Positions 28,530 to 37,793 of a stretch of 64,000 nt of DNA are shown here, one piece after another. The notes under the pieces were generated by a model, which did no database searches, was not told the origin of the DNA, and saw only the letters and a list, made by a program, of their open reading frames with translations. The DNA is taken from the NCBI GenBank assembly GCA_020073645.1, contig JAIQET010000004.1:1-64000 (forward strand). The letters run 5' to 3'. Both the position numbers and the translations under genes were made by a program. Origin of the DNA: Terriglobia bacterium. GTDB taxonomy: Bacteria > Acidobacteriota > Terriglobia > Terriglobales > Acidobacteriaceae. Numbering within the stretch: position 1 is the stretch's first letter; each line of letters begins with the position of its first letter.

Positions 28530-29597
28530 ATGACCATTCCCTTCAATATTGGAGTTCTGCAACTCAGCATGGAGCCGGTGCACGAAACCCTCGCCATGGC
28601 CAAAGCCTGCGAAGACGCGGGTTTTGACGCGTTCTGGATCGCCGAGGCCTACCCCTGGTGGCGCAAGCATTCCTTTGAGGCGCGTTCGTCCACCGCAGTG
28701 CTGGCGGTGATTGCCGCCCAGACGCGGCGCATCCAGTTGGGATGGGGGATTATTTCACCGTACACCCGTCACCCGGTGCAGATCGCGATGGAAGCCCGCG
28801 TCATGCAGGACCTCGCCGGAGACCGTTTCCTCCTGGGTCTGGGCGCCTCAAAGATTTTCATGAAGGAGATCGGCGAAGGCGAGGGCGAGAAGGTTGGCCC
28901 GGCGACGGTGATGCGCGAGAGCATCGAAGTAGTCAAAGGCGTGCTGAAAGGCGATGCTTTCCACTACGAAGGCAAAGTGTTTGCGGCGTCTGTACCGCCG
29001 CTCAAGCCCGACGCCCACACGCCTCGCGGTATTCCGCCCATCTATGTGGCGGGGACCGGGCCGGTACTGCAGAAGATGTCAGGCTCGGTCGGCGACGGGC
29101 TGCTCACTGCCAGCATCACAACGCCCGCATTTGTCCGCTATTCGAAAAAGAACTTGGACGAAGGCGCGCGCAAGGCGGGGAAGGACCCCGCAAAGCTGGT
29201 GCTGGGTTCGGTGATTGTGGGCAGCATCGGACGCGACTCCACCAAGGGCAAAGAGGGAGCCCGCGAGCAGGCAGCCATGTACCTAGCCAACAAAGTCCAG
29301 AACATCAAGGGTTCCGCCGATGTGCTGCTGGAGTGCGCAGGCCTGAGCTTCGAGGAGTTGCGCCCGATCGCTGACGCCATGGAGAAAGGCGGTCGCAAAG
29401 CTGCCGCGAAGGCGGTTACCGACGACATCCTGCGGAAAGTCTGTGCGATTGCGGGGACCCCCGACGAATGTATCGCTCGCATCGAGGAATACCGAGCCGC
29501 GGGCTGCACCCACATCATGCTGGAAATCTGGGGCGACGATAGGACAGGGCAGGCGAAATTGTTTGGAGAAGCGGTGCTGCCGCACTTCAAGAAGTGA
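28530..29597 (+). CDS. LLM-class oxidoreductase, Mer/F420-dependent-like
   Basis: FNIGVLQLSMEPVHETLAMAKACEDAGFDAFWIAEAYPWWRK, DRFLLGLGASK, AGTPDECIARIEEYRAAGCTHIML. Confidence 0.87.
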   Translation: MTIPFNIGVLQLSMEPVHETLAMAKACEDAGFDAFWIAEAYPWWRKHSFEARSSTAVLAVIAAQTRRIQLGWGIISPYTRHPVQIAMEARVMQDLAGDRFLLGLGASKIFMKEIGEGEGEKVGPATVMRESIEVVKGVLKGDAFHYEGKVFAASVPPLKPDAHTPRGIPPIYVAGTGPVLQKMSGSVGDGLLTASITTPAFVRYSKKNLDEGARKAGKDPAKLVLGSVIVGSIGRDSTKGKEGAREQAAMYLANKVQNIKGSADVLLECAGLSFEELRPIADAMEKGGRKAAAKAVTDDILRKVCAIAGTPDECIARIEEYRAAGCTHIMLEIWGDDRTGQAKLFGEAVLPHFKK

Positions 29598-29658
29598 AAC
29601 CCATTCACCACAGAGACACAGAGACACGGACTAGACCTTTGCGGCGAAGCCCCGCAAA

Positions 29659-29714
29659 GTAGCGCCGGCGTCCCGCCGGCTGTCGTGGGGGCGTCCCGCC
29701 CCCACATCCTCGGG
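29659..29714 (+). repeat. Dispersed palindromic repeat family A, two-palindrome copy
   Basis: GTAGCGCCGGCGTCCCGCCGGCTGTCGTGGGGGCGTCCCGCCCCCACATCCTCGGG. Confidence 0.8.
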
Positions 29715-29745
29715 ACATCAACAGAGCCAGATGAGTTCTAAGTCT

Positions 29746-30951
29746 TCATCGCGCAGGGCTCATGGCTGCTGTCTGGGTCTGCACGATCTCGCGGAATTCC
29801 TCATCCGTCAACAACCCGCGTTTGGCAATCGCTCGTTTCTTCACCGCCGCCAGAATCGGCGCTCGCTGCTCTGGCGTGACAGAGAGTCCAAGTTCTTTCG
29901 CCTTCAGATCAACGCTGTCCAAGCCGCTCTTTTTCCCCAGCACGATGCTGCGCCGCGCGTTGACCAGTTCCGAAGAATATGGCTCAATGGCTTCCGGAAT
30001 GTGGAACTGGCTGGCCACCGCGCCACTTTCACGCATGAACAGGTTCTCTCCCACCAGGGGTTTCCAGGCTTCAAGCGTGTAGCCTGCAGCCTTGCGAACG
30101 ATTTCGGAAACTTCGCGGACCTTCGCCAGATTCAGTGCGACCGGTACGTCATAGAGACACTTCAGCGCAAGTGCGATCTCACAGATGTCGGCATTGCCCG
30201 CGCGTTCGCCCATGCCGTTGATGGTGCCCTGAATCCAGCTTGCCCCGCCGCGCACCGCCGCCACTGCCCCCGCGGTGCCCATGCCGAAATCATTGTGACC
30301 GTGGAAGTGCAGGGGCACATCCGGACCGACCCATCCCCGCACCTGCCGCACCAGAAACTCGATGGCTTCCGGGCCGCAGGCGCCAATGGTATCGACAACT
30401 ACGATTTCGCCCGCGCCAGCCCGGAGCGCTTCCAGATAGATTTTCTTTAGGAACTCCAGGTCGGTGCGTGTACCATCCACCGCGAAGAAGGCGACGGTGA
30501 TGCCGGCCTGCTTGGCGGCAGAAACCGCATCGGTGACGCGTTTCAGGACCTCGTCTCGCGAAATTCCATAAGCTTTCAGCTTGATGTCGCTGGTGGGTGC
30601 TTCGATCACCGATGCGCGCAGCCCCAGACGCACCAATTCGTCCACATCAGCCTTCACCGCGCGCGAAAAGCCCCATAGCTCCGCCTTGATACCGGCCTTC
30701 TGCATCAACTGGATGGCTTCGCCATCTTCCGGCGAAACCCTTGGAAACCCCGCTTCAATGCGGCTTACCCCCAGCTCGTCGAGGGCGCACGCGATTTCCA
30801 GTTTCTGCTGAGGCGAGAGCACGACGCCAACGGTCTGCTCGCCGTCGCGCAGGGTGGTGTCGTAAAAACGTACAGTCGTCCTCGGGAAAGCTGAGCGAAT
30901 CTCCGGGCGAGCATTGAGTTCGCTGACCCACACCTTGGAGTTGGCGGTCAT
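29746..30951 (-). CDS. HMGL-like / 2-isopropylmalate-homocitrate synthase family protein
   Basis: YDTTLRDGEQTVGVV, LHFHGHNDFGMGTAGA, GTINGMGERAGNAD. Confidence 0.88.
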   Translation of the reverse strand: MTANSKVWVSELNARPEIRSAFPRTTVRFYDTTLRDGEQTVGVVLSPQQKLEIACALDELGVSRIEAGFPRVSPEDGEAIQLMQKAGIKAELWGFSRAVKADVDELVRLGLRASVIEAPTSDIKLKAYGISRDEVLKRVTDAVSAAKQAGITVAFFAVDGTRTDLEFLKKIYLEALRAGAGEIVVVDTIGACGPEAIEFLVRQVRGWVGPDVPLHFHGHNDFGMGTAGAVAAVRGGASWIQGTINGMGERAGNADICEIALALKCLYDVPVALNLAKVREVSEIVRKAAGYTLEAWKPLVGENLFMRESGAVASQFHIPEAIEPYSSELVNARRSIVLGKKSGLDSVDLKAKELGLSVTPEQRAPILAAVKKRAIAKRGLLTDEEFREIVQTQTAAMSPAR

Positions 30952-31979
30952 TTACTGGTTTCCTGCGTCGCCAAAGCCGCGGGCTTGCGCCCGTACGCTT
31001 CCTCCCACGAGATCACGGGATTGCGCAGAATGCCGATCTTCTCAATCTCGCACTCCATCACGTCGCCGACTTTCAGGTACCACGCCTTGGGATCGCCGCT
31101 GAATGCCGCCACGCCCGACACCGTGCCCGTAGAAACCACGTCACCCGCGCTGTACCCCATGGGCGAATAGTGCGAGAGAATCTCCGGAATCTTCACCGAC
31201 ATCTTGCTGGAATGCGAACGTTGTCGCGACTCGCCATTCACGCGTAGTTCCATCGCCAGGTTGTGGGGATCGGGTATGTCGTCGGCAGTGACGATCCATG
31301 GCCCCAGCGGGCAGAACGTGTCAATCCCCTTGCAGAAGCTGAACACGCCCGACTTCATTTCCCGCCGCTGGATGTCGCGCGCGGTGACGTCGTTGAAAAT
31401 CACATATCCGCCGATGTAGTCCTTTGCTTCCTCCGGCGTGAAGTGCTTGCCGCCTCTCTTCAGCACCACCGCCAGTTCCAGTTCGTAGTCCAGTTCCTGG
31501 GTGAGGTGCTCGGGATAAATCACCGGCTCTTCGTGCCCGATGATGGCATCCACATTCTGGAAGAAAACAATCCACGGCAGCACGGGGTGCGAAAAGCCGG
31601 CCTTGGTGGCTTCCTCATGATGCTCGCGAAAGTTACCCGCGGTGTGAAAGAACTTCTTGGGGAGGATGGGAGCCCGGAGCTTTACGTCGTCAGCCGCGTA
31701 CGAGATGGCCTCGCCTCGCGCTCCCGTCGCGCTGTCACCCTGGTTCAGGGCATGATCAAATGCCTTACGCGCAGCTTCCAGGCTGGTGTCACCTCCGCGG
31801 AACAGGGCCCGCATGTTGGGTGGAACCAGCGCGTCTGCCAGGCGGTAGAAGGCGCTTTCGCTCTCCACATCGCGCAAATAGAGGGCACAGGCGGAGTGCA
31901 GGTCAACGATTCGGCCGTCGTCGGTGACGGCGCCGATGCGGGACTGCCGCGCGGGATCTTCAAAGGTAACCAGTCGCAT
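30948..31979 (-). CDS. Fumarylacetoacetate hydrolase family protein
   Basis: EPVIYPEHLTQELDYELELAVVL, YVIFNDVTARDIQ, GDVVSTGTVSGVA; ATGA overlap with HMGL gene. Confidence 0.9.
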   Translation of the reverse strand: MRLVTFEDPARQSRIGAVTDDGRIVDLHSACALYLRDVESESAFYRLADALVPPNMRALFRGGDTSLEAARKAFDHALNQGDSATGARGEAISYAADDVKLRAPILPKKFFHTAGNFREHHEEATKAGFSHPVLPWIVFFQNVDAIIGHEEPVIYPEHLTQELDYELELAVVLKRGGKHFTPEEAKDYIGGYVIFNDVTARDIQRREMKSGVFSFCKGIDTFCPLGPWIVTADDIPDPHNLAMELRVNGESRQRSHSSKMSVKIPEILSHYSPMGYSAGDVVSTGTVSGVAAFSGDPKAWYLKVGDVMECEIEKIGILRNPVISWEEAYGRKPAALATQETSK

Positions 31980-32197
31980 AGAGTGGCCGCGGACGGATGC
32001 CGCAGGTACTAGAGAGTGTATGGGCAGGGCGCGGGAGTTGTCTAGAAAGCGGGGAAGGAAAATCGAATCCGGAGACTGGGAGTCAAGGCCTTGGGCTAAT
32101 ATAGGTAGCCTTCCGAATTACGGGTTTAACAGAGGCGAGGGCGAGACGAGTCGGCAACCGGCGAGACGGCGGTGCCGGGTCGGAGCCAGGAGGCTTC

Positions 32198-33493
32198 ATG
32201 GCAAACCGCAGGCAGTTTCTACGCACGCTGGCGGGTGTGGCGGCGTTGAGTGTCACAGCAGACGCGAGCAGCCTGGGCAGGATGCGCAGGCTGCGGATGT
32301 ACGCGGCCATGCCTGAGGCCGGGGCGCACGATCGCCTGGAACCCGACTCGTACCGCCGCAAAGTCCGGCAAGTGCAGGCGGAGATGAAGAAGCGCAAGCT
32401 GAACGCGCTGGTCCTGCTCAACGCCACCAACGTTATCTACACCACCGGTTATTTTCATCTTCCCACCGAGCGGCCGCTGGCGGCGCTGATCCCGGAGTCA
32501 GGCGATCCGGCATTGTTCATTCCTGAACTGGAAGCCGACCAGGTGAAGCTGTGGTGGGTGAAGGACTATGAAACGTACTTCGATTTTCCCGGGCCGGTGA
32601 ATCGGGTGCGTTGGATTTTTGAGCGGTTAGCCAAACGCGGGTTGGGCAGCGGCCGCATCGGGGTGGAAGAACCGACTCCCGGGCGGCGCCAGCAGATGAA
32701 TCTAGGCGCGCCGAAAGCCACCCTGGTGGACGCGGGCGATCTGATCGAGAACCTGCGCTGGGTCAAGGACGAGGACGAACTACGCATCATGCGGCGTGCC
32801 ATGTATTTCGCCGACTTCGTGGTGCAGGCGGGCCGCGAGTTCGTGCAGCACAACGGTCGGGTGACGGAAGACCAAATCCTGAAGGCGTCCGCGGACGCAC
32901 TGGCCGACAAGATGTCCGCCGAATTAAACGATGTGGTGGGGGTCGGGATTGAGCCTCCCTTTGGAGGGCTGGTGCCCTTCGGCAAACGTTCTGCCTTCCC
33001 GCATGCGGTCCCCAGCAAGGACAGGCTCAACTCCGGCGACGCGCTCGTCCTGAGTTTTGGCGCCCAGGTGGGCGGATACAACGTGGAGTGCGAGCGTTCG
33101 TTCTACGTGGGGAAGCCGACCGACTACGCCAGGCGGCTGTACGACGCCATGCTGGCTGCGCATGACACCGGCGTGGAAAACCTGAGAGAGGGCGCCATCG
33201 CCGAAGAGGTGGATAGGAAAAGTCTGGACCAGATCCGCAAGGCTGGGTTCGAAAAGTTCCTGAAGCATCACACAGGGCACGGGATCGGCCTGGAAGGCCA
33301 CGAGTCGCCGTGGATCGCCGAGGGCGATAAGACCGTCCTGAAGGAAGGTATGACCTTCAGTTGCGAACCTGGTGTTTACGATCCCGACTGGGGCGGCTTC
33401 CGGCACTCGGACACGGTGATCGTGCGCAAGGACAAGGGCGAGATCATGAACAAATACCCCACCCGGCTGGAGGATATGATTATCGAGATCTGA
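32198..33493 (+). CDS. M24 family Xaa-Pro peptidase-like protein with Tat signal
   Basis: N-terminal NRRQFLRTLAGVAAL twin-arginine signal; HTGHGIGLEGHESPWI, GMTFSCEPGVYDP. Confidence 0.88.
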   Translation: MANRRQFLRTLAGVAALSVTADASSLGRMRRLRMYAAMPEAGAHDRLEPDSYRRKVRQVQAEMKKRKLNALVLLNATNVIYTTGYFHLPTERPLAALIPESGDPALFIPELEADQVKLWWVKDYETYFDFPGPVNRVRWIFERLAKRGLGSGRIGVEEPTPGRRQQMNLGAPKATLVDAGDLIENLRWVKDEDELRIMRRAMYFADFVVQAGREFVQHNGRVTEDQILKASADALADKMSAELNDVVGVGIEPPFGGLVPFGKRSAFPHAVPSKDRLNSGDALVLSFGAQVGGYNVECERSFYVGKPTDYARRLYDAMLAAHDTGVENLREGAIAEEVDRKSLDQIRKAGFEKFLKHHTGHGIGLEGHESPWIAEGDKTVLKEGMTFSCEPGVYDPDWGGFRHSDTVIVRKDKGEIMNKYPTRLEDMIIEI

Positions 33494-33570
33494 GCCAGGT
33501 GTGACCTTTAGAGTTGTGTCGCATCCAATCGGATGCAGGAGAACCTGGTGGAACGGGGTGAGCTGGATAT

Positions 33571-33981
33571 ATGACAGAGAAAGTGACCAAGAGCGAACAA
33601 GAGTGGCAAAAACAGTTGTCGCCGGAGCAGTACTACGTGACCCGCAAAGCAGGCACGGAGCCGGCATTTACCGGAAAGTATTGGAAGACGAAAGACGGGG
33701 GGACCTACACCTGCGTGTGCTGCGGGCAGCCGCTGTTCAGCTCGGAAACCAAGTTTAACTCCGGCACCGGCTGGCCTAGTTTTTGGGAGCCGGTGGACGA
33801 GAGCGCCGTGGTAGCCCATACCGACCGTACCCTCGGCATGGTGCGTACCGAGGTGCGCTGCGCCCGCTGTGACGCGCACCTGGGGCACGTCTTTGAAGAC
33901 GGTCCCCACCCGACGGGACTGCGCTACTGCATGAATTCGGCCTCGCTTGATTTAAAGCCGAAAGAAACCCAAAAGAAATAG
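33571..33981 (+). CDS. msrB: Peptide-methionine (R)-S-oxide reductase
   Basis: [10 protein letters not shown], zinc CVCC/CARC pairs, [27 protein letters not shown]. Confidence 0.96.
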   Translation: MTEKVTKSEQEWQKQLSPEQYYVTRKAGTEPAFTGKYWKTKDGGTYTCVCCGQPLFSSETKFNSGTGWPSFWEPVDESAVVAHTDRTLGMVRTEVRCARCDAHLGHVFEDGPHPTGLRYCMNSASLDLKPKETQKK

Positions 33982-34002
33982 GGCACACTCGAAGGTGTGC
34001 CC
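33981..34002 (-). terminator. Hairpin GGGCACAC-N6-GTGTGCCC, probable terminator of the bactofilin gene
   Basis: 8-bp perfect stem; T-rich tract follows on the minus strand. Confidence 0.6.
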
Positions 34003-34033
34003 CCTGGTGGCTGTGAACTTGGCGGCGCGTCGT

Positions 34034-34540
34034 CTATGCGCCGGCAGCTGCGGCTGCTGCTGCGGGTTTCGCAGGCTCAGCCGGCTTGGCTTGGCTCTGT
34101 GCCTGGTGCTGCGCTTTTTCCTGCTTGTGCTCGGCGGCGCGGACCTGCACGCTGCCTTTCAGGAACGCTCCATCTTCCACGCTGATGCGCTGGGTGACGA
34201 CATCGCCAGTCAGCGAGCCTTCGCTGCGGATATCAAGCCGGTCGGTGCACTCGATATTTCCCGTGACCTTGCCCATGATCACAACTTCGCGGGCATTGAT
34301 GTTGGCGGCGACGCTGCCGTTGCGTCCGATGGTGACGCGGTTGTCGTTCAGGTTGATGGTGCCCTCGACCCGGCCGTCAATGTAAAGCGATTCACCGCCG
34401 GTGACCTCGCCCTTAATGACGAGCGTGCGACCGATGGTAGCCTGCTCCATGGGTGCGGTTACGGTTTTAATCGGGGCAAAGGAGTTGGGATTCGGAGAAA
34501 ATTTCGGGGTGTTGGCTGGATTCTGCGGTGGCTGCAGCAT
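34034..34540 (-). CDS. Bactofilin (polymer-forming cytoskeletal protein)
   Basis: IGRTLVIKGEVTGGESLYIDGRVEGTINLNDNRVTIGRNGSVAANINAREVVIMGKVTGNI. Confidence 0.93.
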   Translation of the reverse strand: MLQPPQNPANTPKFSPNPNSFAPIKTVTAPMEQATIGRTLVIKGEVTGGESLYIDGRVEGTINLNDNRVTIGRNGSVAANINAREVVIMGKVTGNIECTDRLDIRSEGSLTGDVVTQRISVEDGAFLKGSVQVRAAEHKQEKAQHQAQSQAKPAEPAKPAAAAAAAGA

Positions 34541-35095
34541 TGCTTCTGACCTTCCTTGTTCCCTGCGGGCTGCGCTTGCGGCGGCCCCTGCGGCGGGTTC
34601 TGGACGTTTGGCCTATGGCCAAGTCTGACTATCGCATGGACTTTAGAGGGAAGGCAGGTTACGGAAGAACCTGTACTGCTGCGGACGGCAAAAACCAGCT
34701 AGAAATGGTCTGATAAGCCACTTGGGCGTTGTTGGTGTAATCGCGGAAGGCAAGTGCGAGATGCCATCGAGCAAATTGGTGGAACGATGCCGGAAGACTT
34801 GCCTGTAGAGACACTCCGCACTTTTGCAAGAAACGCAAGTTTGCGCTCCCCCGACGTGTGCATTATCTTGCACATTGACAGCAGCCACGCTGATGATCTA
34901 CGTTAAGCGCCACGGTTACTATTGCTCGTAGTAACTTGATAAGTAACGGTCTTTCTGCTCATCACCTTTGTCTCCCGGAAGCGACTGAGAACCGGAGCTG
35001 ACTGCGACGACGGTTGGTGATGAGGTCATCAGGCGTGAAACGAGACTACGTGAGGTCCCACTTCTTAAGGTGTTTACCCCAGGGGAGAGCCGGGC

Positions 35096-36112
35096 TTGAC
35101 TAGCGCACGCATTGCCCTTCATGTTTTGTTGGTAAGCGTCGTGACTGGTGTTGGCCAGGCGCAAGATCCTCACAACCAAAACTCTGCGGCCACATCAACG
35201 TCGTCGACCTCCGCACTCGCAAGGAAAGCAGCGCCTGCCGCTAACCGCGTAATTCTCAAAGTTGGCGGGGTGCAGGTCACGCAGGCGGAGTTTGAGTCGA
35301 TGATCGGCGATATCGAGCCGCACGCCGACGCTGACAAACCCGGCACTGATGACAAGGATCGCCGCCGCCTCGGCGACGACTATGCATCCGTGCTGATGCT
35401 TTCCCAGCAAGCCGTGGCCAACCACCTGGACGCCTCCCCCGAGATTCGCCGCCAGCTGGCCGTCGATCGCCTGCAGATTTTGTCCGACGCTCAATTCGCC
35501 AGCCTGATGCGTCAGTCCAAGCCCAGCGCGGAGGAAATCAGCAAATACTATTCTGCCCACCTGGCCGACTATGACCGCGTGCAACTCCGCAGGCTCTTCA
35601 TCTGGAAGACGGGACCAGGCTCCGCGAATACGCGCGGCTTGACCCCCGAGGCCGCCCGGGCCCGCGCGGACGCGATACTCCAGGCAGCGGCCTCCGGCGG
35701 GGATCCGGAAAAACTCGCGGCCGCGTTCAAAGGCTCCGAAGAAGGCATGCTGGATGCCGATCCCATTCCCTTTACCCGCGGAGCATTGTCACCAAAGCTG
35801 GAGAAGGTGGCCTTTGCGCTCAAGCCGGGCGAATGGGCTGAGGGAGAAGACACGCCGGACAAGTTGATCCTGTTTCACCTGGTGGAGCGCGATCGCCGCC
35901 CGCTGGCGGAGGTATCGTCGCTTGTCGAACAAAAAGTGCAAGGTCAGAAGATGCAAGCCAAGTTGGACGAACTGAAAAAGAAAGCCGGCATTTGGATGGA
36001 CGAGAAGTACTTTGGGGCTGCAGTGGCTGAAGTGCCAGGGGAGCAGGGGGCTGCTTCCAACCCACCTTCTAAGCTTCGAAAATCGGCAAGAAAAATAGGA
36101 GACAACCAATGA
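35096..36112 (+). CDS. Peptidylprolyl isomerase, parvulin/SurA-like, secreted
   Basis: Signal peptide; VGGVQVTQAEFESMI; PpiC-type region RARADAILQAAASGGDPEKLAAAF. Confidence 0.82.
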   Translation: MTSARIALHVLLVSVVTGVGQAQDPHNQNSAATSTSSTSALARKAAPAANRVILKVGGVQVTQAEFESMIGDIEPHADADKPGTDDKDRRRLGDDYASVLMLSQQAVANHLDASPEIRRQLAVDRLQILSDAQFASLMRQSKPSAEEISKYYSAHLADYDRVQLRRLFIWKTGPGSANTRGLTPEAARARADAILQAAASGGDPEKLAAAFKGSEEGMLDADPIPFTRGALSPKLEKVAFALKPGEWAEGEDTPDKLILFHLVERDRRPLAEVSSLVEQKVQGQKMQAKLDELKKKAGIWMDEKYFGAAVAEVPGEQGAASNPPSKLRKSARKIGDNQ

Positions 36113-37674
36113 AGATGTACGGCAGAAGTAGAACCCTTTACTACTTTGTGCTTCCAGCCCTGTTGCTGGCAGCATGCACGCTTCAGCCGACGTCAGCGCA
36201 AGCTCAAATGACCTCGGTAGGTATCGACTGCTCTCAAATTCAAGCCTTGGGGATCCTGAAGCAGGACAACATGCGGGCTGGGCGGGTCCTGATTGACTGC
36301 GGGTTAGTGCAAGGCGGCCGGGCGGCAGCTCCCGGGGATGCGCCCCCGGCTCCTCCCAATATCCGTGTGAGCAACCGCACTTGCACCAACGCCCAGAATT
36401 GTACGAAGAGTGAAAGCATGGTGTGGGCCAGCAGCGTCGATCCGACCATCGTGGTCAACTATAACGACCACAACGCCAACCAGTATTCGGGTACGTCCTA
36501 CTCTACCGATGGGGGCGCTCACTTCACGGAAATTTTGCCGCCGCCGTTTGCGGCCGGGCATGGGACAAATTTCGGAGATCCGATCGTGGTCTTCAACGCC
36601 AAGTTGGGCACGTGGTTTGCCGGCGACCTGGCAACCGGCTGCGGTGGGCAGGGCATTGGTTTGTGGACCTCGAACGATGGCATCACTTGGACCGTCGGGG
36701 CATGCGCTCACAATGGCGGCAGCGACGATCGCGAATCGATGTGGGTGGACAATGAACCGACCAGCGGAACGTACGGACGCATGTACGTCTCCTGGAATGA
36801 CTTCACTGTCGGCGTCGGAGCCACTTCGGTAACTCACTCCGACAACGGCACCAGCTGGAGCGCTCCAGTACGGATCGCCAACGGCAGCACCTTCATTCGC
36901 GACGTGCAGATCACCGGCTCGCCGGTGGGCGCGCCGCGGTTTGAAGGCGCGAATAGCACGGTGTTTGTGGCCGGCATGGATGAGGGTGCAGGAGGTTGCG
37001 ATACCCGCCAGAACCTGATGTACAAATCACTCGATGGCGGCGTTACCTGGACTTCGGCCACTCTGGGTCCGCGATTCAAGTCGATCTGCGACGGTCTCTG
37101 CGACAACCCGTACTTCGCGAAAGTGAATACCATCACCCGGCACATGGGCTGGGGAGAGCCGGGAGTGGGCCCCAACGGCGTCGTGCATTATGCCTACGCC
37201 GGGTTGGGCAGGCAGAACAGTGATCCTGGAGACATCTATTACGTCCGCTCCACCGATAACGGCGTGACTTGGTCCACGCCGAAAAAACTAAACGGTTCCG
37301 CGGACGCGCAATTCAAGTCGCAATGGATGCCTTCCCTCTCCGTCGATCTGAATGGCAAGGTCACGGTCGCCTGGTACGATCGCAGCCAGGCTACGACCGC
37401 GTGCCACGTTGCTACTGACCCGGGATGTCAGTACCGGCGGGTTGCGCGCCAGTCCGCAGACAATGGCGCGACCTTCATGTCGCAGTTTGCCATCAGCCCC
37501 TTGATGTCCCAGCCAGAACAGCCGGACCCTGGGGTGCAGGCTTGCTACGCCGGTGATTACGACTACAACACGACTCTAAACGGCAACGCCTTCATAACCT
37601 GGACGGACGGGCGGCGCTCGGTTGGAGGCACCCACGTGCAGGACGTGGGTTTTGCCGCGGTTCCATTGCCGTAG
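36109..37674 (+). CDS. Secreted BNR/Asp-box (sialidase-like) beta-propeller protein
   Basis: Signal peptide with possible lipobox (LLLAAC); repeated Asp-box motifs SxDxGxxW (SDNGTSWS, SLDGGVTWT, STDNGVTWS, SADNGATF). Confidence 0.8.
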   Translation: MKMYGRSRTLYYFVLPALLLAACTLQPTSAQAQMTSVGIDCSQIQALGILKQDNMRAGRVLIDCGLVQGGRAAAPGDAPPAPPNIRVSNRTCTNAQNCTKSESMVWASSVDPTIVVNYNDHNANQYSGTSYSTDGGAHFTEILPPPFAAGHGTNFGDPIVVFNAKLGTWFAGDLATGCGGQGIGLWTSNDGITWTVGACAHNGGSDDRESMWVDNEPTSGTYGRMYVSWNDFTVGVGATSVTHSDNGTSWSAPVRIANGSTFIRDVQITGSPVGAPRFEGANSTVFVAGMDEGAGGCDTRQNLMYKSLDGGVTWTSATLGPRFKSICDGLCDNPYFAKVNTITRHMGWGEPGVGPNGVVHYAYAGLGRQNSDPGDIYYVRSTDNGVTWSTPKKLNGSADAQFKSQWMPSLSVDLNGKVTVAWYDRSQATTACHVATDPGCQYRRVARQSADNGATFMSQFAISPLMSQPEQPDPGVQACYAGDYDYNTTLNGNAFITWTDGRRSVGGTHVQDVGFAAVPLP

Positions 37675-37700
37675 CTAAAATCGCGCACATTTAGGAAAGA

Positions 37701-37793
37701 GAGGGCGGCGCGCCGGAGTGGCCAGTTTGGTTTCCCACAGGATGACTGTGCGAATCAAAACTGACCAGTACCGGCGCGCCGCCCTCTTTTTTT
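37701..37793 (+). terminator. Very long hairpin ending in T7; terminator or small structured element
   Basis: 16-bp perfect terminal stem GAGGGCGGCGCGCCGG/CCGGCGCGCCGCCCTC, imperfect continuation GGCCAGTTTGGTTTC/GAATCAAAACTGACC, apex CACAG-GATGA-CTGTG, then TTTTTTT. Confidence 0.75.

Noticed and set aside
36109-37674. Calling the BNR protein a sialidase
   Set aside because: Asp-box repeats define only the propeller fold; no Arg triad or FRIP motif could be confirmed by eye.
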